NCBI GenBank assembly: GCA_030268105.1
Contig: BSDZ01000125.1
Location: 310,001-374,000 of the forward strand
Reading direction: 5' to 3'
Length of the DNA stretch: 64,000 nucleotides
DNA from: Volvox africanus
Taxonomy: Eukaryota > Chlorophyta > Chlorophyceae > Chlamydomonadales > Volvocaceae
Shown here: piece by piece, positions 37,401 through 48,900 of the stretch
Numbering within the stretch: the first letter of the stretch is position 1
Layout: each line of letters starts with the position of its first letter
Notes under the pieces: model-generated
Databases searched by the model: none
What the model was told of the DNA's origin: nothing
What the model saw: the letters and a program-made list of their open reading frames with translations, nothing else
Translations under genes and position numbers: made by a program

Positions 37401-38191
37401 AGGTGGTGCTGCCCACTCCACACAGCTTGCGCCTCACGCCACTATCCCTGCCTCCTCACACACACACACACACATACACCGCGTTGCATTCACTTGCTTC
37501 CGTCCCCCCCCCCGCTTCGTACCACTGCTCGGGTGTTAAAAACACCCGTACACCCGCGGGCGACTTATCCGCATGTCTGCAGGCGGATCCAGCCTCATGG
37601 TTCCCGCCGGATGGGCCAACGCCAACATCCGGGCCTTCCGGGAAAGTTTTGAGAAGATCGCCAACTGGCTCAACCAAACAGGCCTGCCAGTAAGGAAGGG
37701 AGGGGAGGGGAGGGGAGAGGGACGTGTCAGTGGCGCTGTAGCCCCATCTCCACTTCCGCCGATACCGCAAGCTGCAATCAGTTTCTCTGTTCCCTGTGTT
37801 GTTGTTTGTTCTTGTCCGCCCCTAGCGCCTATGCCTTCACCCTTGTCACGCCTGTCCTGTATCTCTTCCTCACCCGCAGAGCATCGAGATGTCTAGCGGC
37901 CTCGCGCTCACGTCCAAGCCCGATAGCGTTACCCTGGACGTCAGCAAGGAGGGCGGGCCCGTGCTCTCCGTGGGCTCCAAACACTTCTTCTTCGACACAC
38001 GCCTCAATGACCGCGGCCGCTATCTGAAGATCAAAGAAGTCTCTGGCAACATGAAGACGTTGCTGGTGGTGCCGGCTCACGCTGTTGCCAAATTCCAGGA
38101 GGCTATCTCTCTGGCCATGCTGGCCCAGCCCCGGCCGGACCAAGAGCTTGGCGTCCAGGGAGGGCAGCCGGGAGCCCAGGTGGGGATCTAA
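34473..38191 (+). CDS. PURA: PUR-alpha type purine-rich single-strand nucleic-acid-binding protein
   Basis: Six exons, all GT-AG and phase-consistent: 34473-34562, 34907-34979, 36111-36201, 36775-36893, 37583-37689, 37880-38191; 263 aa. Three PUR repeats are visible. Repeat I spans exons 1-3: ELFSEVLKVQNKIFYLDLKQ, then GRGKYIKIAEK, then SSVVVPLSGLHSFIQLFDFY. Repeat II spans exons 4-5: SRDVVVESKVFNFSCGENDR, GRYLRIFES, SLMVPAGW, then FRESFEKIANWL. Repeat III is in exon 6: GGPVLSVGSKHFFFDTRLND, GRYLKIKEV, then a KTLLVVPAHAVAKFQEAI segment. PUR-alpha binds GGN-rich ssDNA and RNA and acts in transcription and mRNA transport as a dimer through repeat III. Length is close to plant homologues. The start at 34473 gives a short, methionine-initiated leader directly before repeat I. 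Intron 4 contains a long inverted repeat. Confidence 0.92.
36970..37074. repeat. 25-bp inverted repeat in PURA intron 4
   Basis: Arms 36970-36994 and 37050-37074 are reverse complements with one mismatch, separated by 55 bp. The transcript of this intron could fold into an imperfect hairpin. It may be a small MITE-like relic or a hairpin RNA. No target duplication is evident. Confidence 0.6.
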
Positions 38192-41100
38192 GCCTGCTCA
38201 GTCCGCGGGTTGCGATATCAACCCGAATCCTTCTTCTTCCCGATTCCGTTGGGAGAAGGAAGTTAGGGCCGCCCTCCAGCAGCCGCTGCTGATGCTGCTG
38301 TAATTCTGCATATTCGCGGTCCCAGGGTCATGGTCCCGGGGGCCTTCTGGGGTCGGTGGTTCATGGCACCCAGGGCTCGACTCGACTGGTGATGAATGAT
38401 TCTCGACTCGCCTGGGCGACATATGCGCGGATGGGCAGCTGTGTGGTTTGGGAATAAGGACCTTGCGGGTGGCATAAGGGTGGCGCAGCACAACCTTTGG
38501 CCTGGTCATCGCGAGGTGATGTCCCGGGGGGTAAGTGTTCCTTTCGGCAGTGGCTCGTTCGGCTGCTCGTTCATAGGGGGGGCTCAGTGAGGAAGGGCGG
38601 GATGGAGGTGCCGCGCCGTCTTTCACAAAGGAGTTGAGTCTCGCCATATTTAGGGTACTGGAGGAAGAGGTCACGCGTGCTTCATGATGCGGAAGGAATT
38701 CCATGGGAAATGTTGAGGCGTGCCGCGGTGCGACTGTATGGATCAGATGCGCTACGGCGGTTACGGTCCAACGCTGCCGTGATTCCTCACTCCTGGTTGG
38801 GACGTGAAGGCGGGTGGGTAAGTGGGCGACACAGGGTTTTGGAGTCGTTTGCGGCCGGGAGCAGCGGGAGGTGACAGCCTGCTCGCTGGGCTAGTCCGAC
38901 ATTGGCATGCCCCGGCGGCGGCAGTTGACTGTGCTGTCCACTGTGCCCTGGACGACCCTGTTCACAGCCCCTTTTATGGCTCGGGTTTTGTGATGCTGCA
39001 TACCTAACAAATTTGCCATATTGCGTCAGGCGTCTGTCGGCCCTGTGCGTCGACCTGAAGCGCTTAATGTGCGGCGCGGCGTGCTCTGCTGCTCGCTGTG
39101 GCTGTGTGTGCAGCTTGCTCTGCATTGTACGAGGGGAAAGCCGGGGCTGAAGCAGAACGCAGAGAGGAGAGAGCGCGTGCAATAGCTTATCGTGATTTCC
39201 CCTGGTCCAGGAAGCACTACGGCTTCCCTGCTCTTCTGACACCACTTCCCAAAGGGTGCAAATAAACGATCCACAAACTGCAGGGTGTGTGGTAATGCTT
39301 TTCAGTTGGGTGCCGTATAAAGCCACATCGCCACCGCAGGTGGTTGAGAGGTTTACAACACACCGGGCAGATGTGCCGGTGGAGTTGGTGCCGCTGCGGG
39401 TGCGCGGTGTGTAGCAGTGTAACGAGGTGCGGGGCCTTACTACGGCACTTGCCGCCATCACAACAGCATATACGTGTTTTTTGTCCGCTGCCGTTGTCAC
39501 CGCCCTTGTGAAATGCCAAATAAAGATTACTTTTATGTTCCCTCCGGCATCTAAATCTTTATCAAACCAGTCGATGTTGGCATCTAGTCTGACGGATGCT
39601 GCTTTCAGTAGTTTCTGCCTCCATGTGTGTGGAGTGGGCTAGCGTGTGGTGTGTTTTGGGAGGTGGAATAGATCGGGGGCGTCTGTCTGTCTGTCTGTCT
39701 GTCTGTGTGCAACCTCGGTCTTCGATGAATTCCCTGGCTATGATGTGGGCTGATGCCGGGCTGTCCCACTCCAACCAGGTGCTGCACTGTTTTGTTATCA
39801 AATTTAAACCTCTGGATCCCAAAAGTGAGGACACGGACCTGTGGGTCAGTGAGGCTAGGCAGACAGAGCACCATATGGCGCTACGGTCGTGCAATTCCAA
39901 AATAGAACACAGTACAGATTGCGGTTTTAAAGCGGTGTCCTTCTTGGGGCTCGAGGTAAAGTGTTAATTCTGTTTATGCTCTGAGAGACGGATGACCGAA
40001 TTAAAAATGTTGTTCGTCAAATGTGCGATTGTTGTACGACATGCAGTTGCAGGCCAGGGTCAGGGCAGCCTAACATAGGAGAGCCAGGCTAGGAAGGGCA
40101 GGAAGTACGATGCTGCTACGGTCATGATGTAAAGCTCAGATGAGGGGGAGGGGGACAGCTCCTCGCGGATGACTGATCTGGTGGATGATGTATGCTCTCA
40201 ATAATAATATGCTCAAGGGGGTTATGTGCGATCTTGGGGCCTGACTGGCGAAGATGTTGTACGGCATACATACACAGCACGATCCGAGAACGAGGACGGC
40301 TCTATGCAAGGAAACTGTGCGCTGTGTCGTACATGTTGATTTTCAAGATGCGGCTACGGCTTGACGCCTGTCAGGAAATTCATTATTGGTGGGGACAGCT
40401 GCAGCTATCACGAACTTCGCGGCTGTACCGCGTGCTGCAACATCAAAAGTAGAATGGCTGAATGATGGATTGTAGACGCACTTTCCAAAGTATGCGGAAT
40501 GCTTTTCGCCCTTGTGCTTTTGTGGGTCGCGGAACAGGGCCTGTTTTTACGTGTGAGCCGTGTGTTGACTCGGGTGGGGATGGAGGTGGCGCCTACGTCT
40601 TGCCCGTAATTGTGCGGCACTGATTGATGCTGTTTCAGGTAAATGTCTGGCGGTGATGGCGACATGCATAGGGTTTACCTCACCCTCTTGCCGGGCAAGG
40701 TTCCCTCAACAGCCTACTTCACCTTCAATTAGGGAAGTTGAAGTAGAGGTTGGGATATTGTTGCAATTGCTTCATTCGCCTCTCAATAAGATATATATAT
40801 CATCCCCTAGACAAAGATCAAATCATAATACATTGTAAAAGATTAACAATCCATTCTCGGCCGGCCGGCCCACCAGCCTCTCAACACAGACCCTAGACAA
40901 TCTAGTAATTCAGAGAGCAACCGGGCAGCATGCATTTGGGGGCAACGCACGAACCATCAGGTCCGATATGAAGAAATTGGCCAGGACTGTAGGGCAATTC
41001 ATTTAAAGGCTCGGAAGTAGGAAGCAAGTTCACCCCCTGTACGGCATGCACGACACTGGGCGAACGTACGGATAGAAACCCTGCCTGTGAGTGGCTATGT

Positions 41101-42850
41101 CTTCGTAAATCTTGCACGCGCTCACTTCCCGATTAAACCCGCTCCCAATCGGACGAACGGACGTATAAAAGGGTTCTGAGTTCTGCGCTTCGTGTGGTGC
41201 GCGGGAAGGTGCTCGTAATGCCGTAAAACAACGCCGTACACTAGCCCAAATCCAATCATGGGGGACGGGGGACGGCAGCTAAAGGCGCACACGAATTGTT
41301 ATTACATTCGCACCAGGTTGGGTTTGCCACGCACACACACCGGCTGGGTTCTACACGATGCTGCTACGCATGCGGTATTTCCCATCGTTGGAAATGTTAC
41401 AGGAGCACTGGGGAGATCTCGGACTTCTGCTGGCGTGTGTGAAATGCAAACGAAAGCCTCCCCGGCCCTAATAAGGCCCTAATAAGGCCCTAAAACAATA
41501 GGGTTAGGAGAGAGGTTGCGTGGCCGCAGCTGAGCCCTTGCCCGATGCCGTCACGGCCGCTGTCACCCTCCTCACGTAAGTTCGAGGCTGCCATGTCCGC
41601 CACGAGCAGCCGTTCCACCTCCTTTCGCGCCACGCTTCCTCCTTACCTTACCTTGTTCTTCGTGCGCCGGTATCACACTGGCGCACAGGAGTCGTGGTTC
41701 TCGCATTCGGCCACTTGCTGACGGATTAGGGCTGAAATAGCCCAGGGACCACACAGGAGAGGGTACCCTAATCAGGAAAACAGCAGCTGGACAGAAGGGA
41801 CAGAAGGGAGAGGGTGTTGAGAAAGAGCCCTAACGGTGTGATCAGGGCCCTGGGTGACAAACACACAGACACACATGAACGAGGCGATGGGGGCCCTGGG
41901 GCCGCTGCGATGGCCGTTACAGCAACTGGCTGCTCGGGTTTGTCCAAAAGTCACGAGCAATATATGTAGGTCACGGTTGCTATAAAGCTCCCAGTCCAAT
42001 CTTCGTACCCGCAAGCACACCCCTCCCTCACCAGAACTCCCAGCAACGCCTATAGCTTGCACTCATACGAAGAATCTGTGTCGGTACTGGCTGCCTCTTG
42101 CGGACGCACCCTCACTGCGCATTTCCAGTACCAGCACTCGGACAGGGACAGCGCCGCAGTCCATCTAGTCCAGGGAGAATTGATGGCGGGTGACATCAAC
42201 ATTGTTGAACACCTGGGAATGGGCAGCCAACCGCGTGGGTCTACTAGAGCAGCCGCGCGTGTACGCGTGTACGCGTGTGTGTGTATGCGTGGGAGGGTTG
42301 TCCATCCGGGAGGTGGATGAGTAGGTGGGAAAGATGAATATCCTGGACAGATGGACGTCAGGGAGCCATTGGTGCACCAGACTGTATGGAGGCGGGACCG
42401 GGCCCTATACAGACGACGGTAGAGACAAGAAAACAACCCTTCACGTCATGACGCCGTTTACAGCCGGGACTATCTCCGACCGCGTTGTGAGACGGAGCAG
42501 AAAGCGGAAACTATGAGAGGCTGCATCCGGATGAAAGGGAGGATAGTTCCGACAGGAATTCCGAGTTGCCAAGTTAAGACATATAAGGGTGATGCAAAAT
42601 CGGTAAGAGAGAGATTTTCATTTTCATCTCTTTGCCTGCACCCGAAGAAGGGTGTCTCTGAGGCGGAATAGAAGCAGCTGCTGCAGCTTTCGCATCATCA
42701 TCAGCATGGCTCAATGAGAGTAATCGACAAGGGTCTCTGCCGGGCACCTGCTCTTAGTCCCACCAGCAGCATGGGTAACTTTGTCTTGTAGAGTATGGAG
42801 CAGGCTTGCAGCATGTTGGACATGAAGGTCTGCGGGTTGGTGACCCGCGA
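38192..42850. other. Intergenic region downstream of PURA
   Basis: No gene is recognised. Protein-like but unassigned pieces include 38677-38820 (+; WEMLRRAAVRLYGSDALRRL) and about 42040-42220 (+; HLVQGELMAGDINIVEHLG). A (GTCT)n microsatellite lies at about 39680-39702. Nothing joins into a splice-consistent gene. Confidence 0.4.
38299..38303 (+). terminator. TGTAA poly(A) signal, probably of PURA
   Basis: TGTAA lies 107 nt past the PURA stop codon on the coding strand, a normal spacing for the volvocine polyadenylation signal. Confidence 0.45.
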
Positions 42851-43645
42851 CCGCTATTTGAGATCTCTGTGCGGATCGTAAAGGCGCGCCTGTATGTATG
42901 CATGCCGTCTACCTGGCCCCGCACCCCGACACTGACCTACCGTATTTGTGAGCTCCACAGTACCACCGTAAGCACCACCATACAAATACACACATGCCTA
43001 CACACCGTCGCCGTGTCCTACCCGTTCTCCCGTGCCGGACCGTAGGACTCCAAACAAACGAACCCACTGCCCCCGTGGAATGGCCCCACCGCCCCACCGC
43101 CCCACCGCCCCACTGCCCCACTGCCCCACTGCCCCACTGCCCCACCGCCGCACTGCCCCACCGCCCCACCGGGGGAACCTCATTCCTGTCCCCCTATCCG
43201 GGTGCAGGTGTCCAACAGCGGCCCGATGTACCGGAGAGAGAGTAAGGTCTGCGAATGCGCACGTGGGTTAGGGGGTCGGGGGACAGGAGCACGAGGTAAG
43301 GGGAAAGGGGCCATTAGCACGTAGTAGCGGAGGATGAGCACGTTGCAAAACAGGGAGGCAGATGATGCCGCACCTTACTACCCTGGCCGTACCACGCACC
43401 AATAAGCACCACATCCACGCTGTCCCGGAGGCCCTCTACGTGATCTCGCTTAATGTGCACCCGGCATGAAAAAAAGGAGAGGCTAAGTTGGGGCCAGGGG
43501 AGCTTCTGACAGAAACAACAGACTCGGTCATAAACCCTCGCATGCCGCCTGCCTGCATGAAACTGCTCCGACCGACGTTGACTGTTCGCTGTCTTCTTCC
43601 TCCCCATAATTCTAAAGAACTCCAACGCAGCAGGAGGCGAAGAAC
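42851..43645 (-). pseudogene. Partial duplicate of DNA ligase I, non-functional
   Basis: This segment is nearly identical to 62166-63668, with introns included, in the same orientation. It has one internal deletion of about 0.78 kb, junction near 43362, corresponding to 62613-63393 in the intact copy. Retained are the motif V exon (43374-43454) and the exon encoding TLSPVHRAAVGHLHPDRG. Lost are the two exons between them (those with LCRCMSGFSDEFY and YYNTGERPSVWFEP). In the motif V exon the 3' splice site is AC instead of AG (43455-43456), and KRDY has become KRDH, both signs of decay. Because introns are present it is a DNA-level copy, not a retrocopy. The intact source gene is on the same strand about 19 kb away. 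Confidence 0.88.
43084..43171. repeat. CCCCACCG/CCCCACTG minisatellite, 11 units
   Basis: Eleven 8-bp units are found here. The matching site in the intact DNA ligase I copy (62399-62414) has only two. The repeat abuts the exon end, where the unit itself supplies the GT donor. Confidence 0.9.
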
Positions 43646-44157
43646 GTGGGCCGGCTATTGTATTGCAAGAGGACGGTAGTGGAGTGAGCGGCGGTTGCGG
43701 TGGTCATGTTTTGCTTGGCCTTACAATGTAGCAAAAAATCATTGGTGCTAGCTAATAAGCAGTCACTATTACAGTAATCACATGTGTCGAACTAGCTGGC
43801 AGCGGTGTATTTGTACATGTTCAAGCAGCTAGCCTGCACCTAGCTCTCGATGCACCTAAAAGGTATGATTTAGTTGATTATAATTCTTATATCAATTTTG
43901 GAGTTCAATCATTGGATCGCCTGATTTGGCGTAGGGCAAGGAAAGTACTTGCTCCGGGATAAGTTGTCCCAAGCGTAATAAACAGTCTCCGAACTGCCTT
44001 AGCATTCACCTAGTAACATTCAAAATATTATGGAATTGTAAGAGTCCCTTAATTCCAATCTTGCGATGAAGAGGCGAACGCTACTGCCATGACAGTCTCA
44101 TAACGGAACATCTGTAAAACTTTGGAAAAATCTGGAAAATCTGATTAATTTTATTAT
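43646..44157. other. Spacer between LIG1 fragment and ftsQ fragment
   Basis: About 0.5 kb, increasingly AT-rich to the right, without recognisable coding or repeat structure. Confidence 0.4.
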
Positions 44158-44503
44158 TTACATTGCCAAAGAAGGATGCTTCTCTAAATCTTCATAAAGA
44201 CTACGAGCATAGACATTTGCATCTTGGCCCACAACGTGTATTAAATCCCCAAAATTTTCTATATTTTGTGAGCTAATTCGATTACCTTCTTCATCAATTA
44301 GATATAATTTTTGTTTAAATTGCCAAATAGCAATTGGTATCCGCTCCACAATTGATATAAATAACGTATCCGGTAACTTTCTCTCCACTAAGGCCATTTT
44401 TACCCAAGAATTATCTTCGATTATTTTTCGAATATCATTTATATTTAATGAATACACTGGTATGCCATATTCAGCGTAGAGTTGTATAAATAAGGCCTAT
44501 AGC
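44158..44503 (-). pseudogene. ftsQ: Fragment of bacterial cell-division gene ftsQ (Rickettsiales-like)
   Basis: FtsQ is a bitopic divisome protein with a periplasmic POTRA domain and has no nuclear counterpart in algae. The frame, open from about 44503 down to TAA at 44158-44160, reads Y-G-I-P-V-YSLNINDIRKIIEDN, SWVKMALVERKLPDTLFISI, VERIPIAIWQFKQKLYLIDE, EGNRISSQNIENF and HVVGQDANVYARSLYEDL. This is the POTRA domain and first part of the beta domain. The WV...V.R.LP.TL.I...ER.P.A.W run and the YLID.EG signature are classical for alphaproteobacterial FtsQ. The N-terminal transmembrane helix and roughly the last 100 residues are missing, so it is a fragment. Base composition is clearly AT-rich against the flanks. 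Its position between algal genes points to nuclear integration from an endosymbiont. Confidence 0.75.
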
Positions 44504-45994
44504 TAATGATCCAATAAAAAAACCTGCTCGTGGCCGGAGCCAGCGCAATAGAAAAACGCAGAGATTATACTTTGAACACATGAAACAATCGAAACAGGAG
44601 TTTTCTTTGTTTAGATCAGACGCTCTTCCCATGGGCGTAACGTGCGACATACCGTATGCCTTGCAAACTGTGACTCCTGCATCTGGGTCCCTTTGCCCGA
44701 AAAGTCCTCTCATATGAAAGCTTCAAGGCCTTATAACTGGCGATTTGCTTCTCGCTCAAGTGCGACAACATGTACAATCTACTGGTGTGCCGTGCTTAAA
44801 CATATTGAATCAAGCCTGGTGAAATATCTTATGCTGACAGCAGCAGCATAGCCCACCGCTGCCCGTCCCAACACGTGTGAGCATATAGTTTGCCATTATT
44901 TGATATATAATTCAAACAGTTTTCACACAACGGTGTCACTTTTGCTATCAACTTCTCAAGCTATCAACTAAGTAATTCATGTATGCGTGCAATCATGCCT
45001 AAGGCCATGAAAGCATTGAGCATTCACTGCTCATGACATGGTCTCGGAGAGCAGTCCTCACGTTGGGCAATACCGCAATACCCATGTACATAACAGTACA
45101 AGCAACATCAGGTTAGCACAATGAAGATATACCTGCACCTGTCATACCGTGCTTTCCTGAGCGATTTCGTGATATTACAGCATATTACAGCACATTACAC
45201 CTGTACGCCGGGGTGGTCCGACCACGCTTGCACGTGTCGTACATGCCCAAAAGCTTCAGCAATGCCGACCCTAATGTACAAATACTGTGTTAAATACTTA
45301 GGATGACTGTTTACATGTTCTAGTTCCCGACTTCCGGCGGATACGGGTTTTTTTAATTCCATGCCGAGCACGACCTAAGACTTGTTAACAAGGCCGGCCA
45401 AAGAAACAGGCAGGTTATCTGCTATCATTAAACAAGGACTTTCACTTATGACTTCTCCAGGCACCCCAAGGCGGAGTTTTTGCTTTTATCTTGTTCGTTA
45501 CTGTAAATCCACGAAAACTAACATAGGGAACAGCAGGAATGCCCTTATACGCACGCACGGAGATGTCACGGAAGTGAAACGACTGGGGTACGCCGCATAG
45601 ACTGGGGTGCCCACGCGGCAAGCCCAGGGCGCCCACGCCCGCCGCCAAGCTTGACCTCCGCGAAAGCCAAAGTGAACTTCCAACAGAGAGCTTCGCTGCA
45701 ACCAACTGGCAGTACGTGAAGAATTCCGAGCAAGACATTTGCATATCGGCGCCGGCCGCTACCCAACCATGAAGGAGGTCAAGTTCCTCCTCTCCCCTGG
45801 GCTATGATGCTTGCGTGTGCAATCCAGCAGCCTCACTTTTCCGTTCATTTGATAGCACAGACATATCTCACGTCTTGACTGCTACATACTAAGGGCGGCT
45901 TGAACGCCTGACACAAAGCTTCTATGTAGGTTAATCCTTGCAGTTATAACTGCAACTCTATGCACAATCCTCAAGCGCCGACCACTGGTCCCTA
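44504..45994. other. Region between ftsQ fragment and Argonaute 3' end
   Basis: Probably includes the Argonaute 3' UTR. A minus-strand frame at 44471-44713 ends in a hydrophobic stretch adjoining the ftsQ fragment in another phase. It could be a frameshifted extension of the insert, but the sequence there is less AT-rich and the match is not convincing. Confidence 0.35.
45311..45315 (-). terminator. TGTAA poly(A) signal candidate for Argonaute
   Basis: This is the first TGTAA I noticed on the minus strand after the Argonaute stop at 45995, about 680 nt away. Further copies follow at about 45175-45200. Confidence 0.3.
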
Positions 45995-48900
45995 TCACAT
46001 GAAGTACAGCACATTCGACAGCTGTGGGCTGATACCAGCAAACTTGGCCGGGGCGCTGGCACCTCCCTGCCCAGCCCTTACCGAACCCGCCTCTGAGGCG
46101 GTGTCCGAAGCGGAGGAGGAAGCCGCCTGCATCCACACACACATAATGGACGTATATTAGTCAGTTGGAAGTGCCTTGGAGAGCACGTACAAATTCACAA
46201 GGTACAGCACACAAAGGTGTGATCTAAACAGCCAACATGACATCAATCAAATCCTTGTAACAAGGCAGCCCCAGCCGCGCCAACATAAACCATTCGCGTC
46301 GCGTAGAATGCACCTAAGCCCCTTCCCAGCATGCCATTTCGCAAGGCTTCTCAATAGAAGTCTGCCCGACGCTGCATTACGCACCAGCAGTGTACGACCG
46401 CGGAAAGCAGCGCGGTCGGCATAGTACGCCGGCGGGCAATAGCTCACCGATCTGCATGGAAAGGGCGAGAGGACTAAGTAGCATGATTCTGAAGCCACAT
46501 ATTCGAAGTACATAAGGGATACACAGGAGTTCTTCCTTCCCGCTTGGAGATCCAATTGAACGTTAACACTCACTTGGTCGTCCGCTGGTACAAGTAGCAC
46601 AGCCAATAGGTGAGCAGCTGGACGCCATCCGCACCGAAACCAATCTCGTCAATCAGCACGTGGTAGTGCGCCGGCTTGTTGGTGCCCTGCGGCCAGGAGT
46701 TTGGAGGGCTTGATTTCGTGTTTTGGGGGCCGTACACTGGTCGGGTGTCCGCCGTTTCTGGCTCTATTCTCCACCACAACCACGTTACCCTGATCCGTAC
46801 CTGAAGACCTGCGTGGCTGTTCAGGTAGAAATCGAAGGCATCCGGCGACACAATGCCCTTGTCCACTACCGTGCCTGGCAACACGTTGCCCCTGGAGATG
46901 GCGGAAGGGGGGCGGACAGAGTGGCGCAAAGGATTAGAACGGTGAGAGCAGGTCGATATAACGCCATTGGAATTCATTTTCACAGCCATGGTTGAGGGGG
47001 CCGCGCTCTGAGGGAGGCACGGCACGCCATAACCCGCTCATTTGAAGGCCCGCCCAGACATAAAACCAGGCACCAGGACCAGGCACATAAACAGGCAGTA
47101 ACGGCAGTGGCACAAAGGACACTGCTACGTACTTGCTGTCGGACCCCGCGTTGTCTGCGGGCAGCAGCCTGGTGTTGTGGCGCTTCTGTACCACGATGAA
47201 GGTGATCGCAGGCCGGTAGTTCGCTTCCAGTTCAGAGCAAGCCTGCAAGCCACAATACACATACACCGCAAGTGTCAGCCCCCTGGCCCTTGTCCTGAAT
47301 GATGGCCATCGCGATTGCAGAACACATACGCCTTCATTCGTTCAGGCAAACACGGAGGACAAAACACGGAACAGTTGCATGGTCAGGGAAGGGCAGGACG
47401 AGGAGCAGCTCACCGCCGGTCCCTTCCTAATCCGCCTGGGGTTCGGCCTGCGATACCGCAGCCCTGCAGTCGCCTTCCTTTGCTGACTTGCTGCTGAGTA
47501 CAAACGCATGTGATATCCCGGCCCCTCCCGTGCTGCGTCTCACCTTGCGTATGGCCATGTACTCCTCTGCTAGCACCTGGTCAAACTGGCCTTCGCTTAC
47601 TCCATCCCGGTACATGACCAGCCGCTGGGGCTTCGTGTTCCTGGAGATGAGAAGGGGGCCGAAGGAATGGCTGCTGAAGCATGCGGCATAAAGGAATCAT
47701 CACCAAGCAAAAGCTTACACAGTGTCAGCTGCCCAAACTCATTTCCCTCCCAGAAGGTAGCTACCTGTTCGACCTGTAGAACTCTAAAAGAAGCTCCTTT
47801 GTCGCAGTGGCCATCCCGGTGATCACCTCCTGCCTGCCCGTTTGCAGAAGCACACGGGAACCCCAGCGGCCAAGGGTGTGATCCAGGGAGGCCACGACTG
47901 CGGCCACTGAGGGATCACGAGCGTCTGCGCGCGCCGCTGCACCTGTGGGATGCGTCACATCTGCACCCATGACCATGAACGGGATTGCTCCCTGACCTCC
48001 CAGCACGGGCAGGTAGCTGCAAGGGGGAGTCGGAATGGGATGGCGATAGGAAAAGATAAATGTGACACATCTGGGCGACAAAAGTGTGTTTCCTAGGTTA
48101 AGGGAAGAACCGGGTACAGCAATCTACGATTTATAGCAATTTCAACTGGTCCAGAATGTCACATCACATCTATCGTATCACATGTACTTCACATATATGG
48201 TCCCACCAGCCACTATCAAAACGGTCAACCTGCCTCAAGGGGCTAAGCGGTTTACTCCACCCGAACCCGCTTGCCCACTAACGACGATCTCAGATGAGGA
48301 CATCGGAGTGCGTACCGGAGGCCACCCGATAGCGCCACATTGACTCCGCCGAGCTTGTTGTTAATTTTCATGGCGACGTTTGCGCAGTACTGAGGCCCGC
48401 CGCCTTTGTTTCCGGCCTTAGGTCCCACCTTGGCCTGAAACCACCAGCGCAGAAGGATCATATCAGACAAAGAATAAGCAGCGACCCGAAACGAAACAAT
48501 GGTGGAAACCAAGCATTACAAGCAGTGCGATTACGATAATCATTTCTGTCCTCCCATGGGCCACCCTTGGGTGCGTTGCCGCTCACCTTGCTCCCTGCTA
48601 CCACCTGGGAGGGGATTCCCAGCTCCATGTCCGAAACCCGCTTGATCTCCCTGTACTCGTCCGTGAGCTGAGGTAAGGTGCGCGCCGCGTGCAGGATCAA
48701 CACAGGGTGAAAAAGCAGGTCGTGGGGTGAGAGCGCAACACGAATGATTCCATGAAGGGAGACGGGCGAGACTTACAATTACCATTCCGTATCCAAGAAC
48801 ACGCGACCCTTCGTTGGCGAGGCCACCGCTGATGCCTCTCCCCAGTATTGCATCAGCACGATCCCTTGCCTCAAGACCGGTGCACAACCCCTCCCAGCTT

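Noticed and set aside
44158..44457. Mitochondrial or plastid origin of the FtsQ-like frame
   Set aside because: FtsQ is not encoded in known algal mitochondrial or plastid genomes, and the sequence pattern is that of alphaproteobacterial FtsQ.
44471..44713. Minus-strand frame with a hydrophobic segment next to ftsQ as its N-terminal transmembrane part
   Set aside because: It is in a different phase, the composition is less AT-rich, and too few residues separate the helix from the POTRA start.
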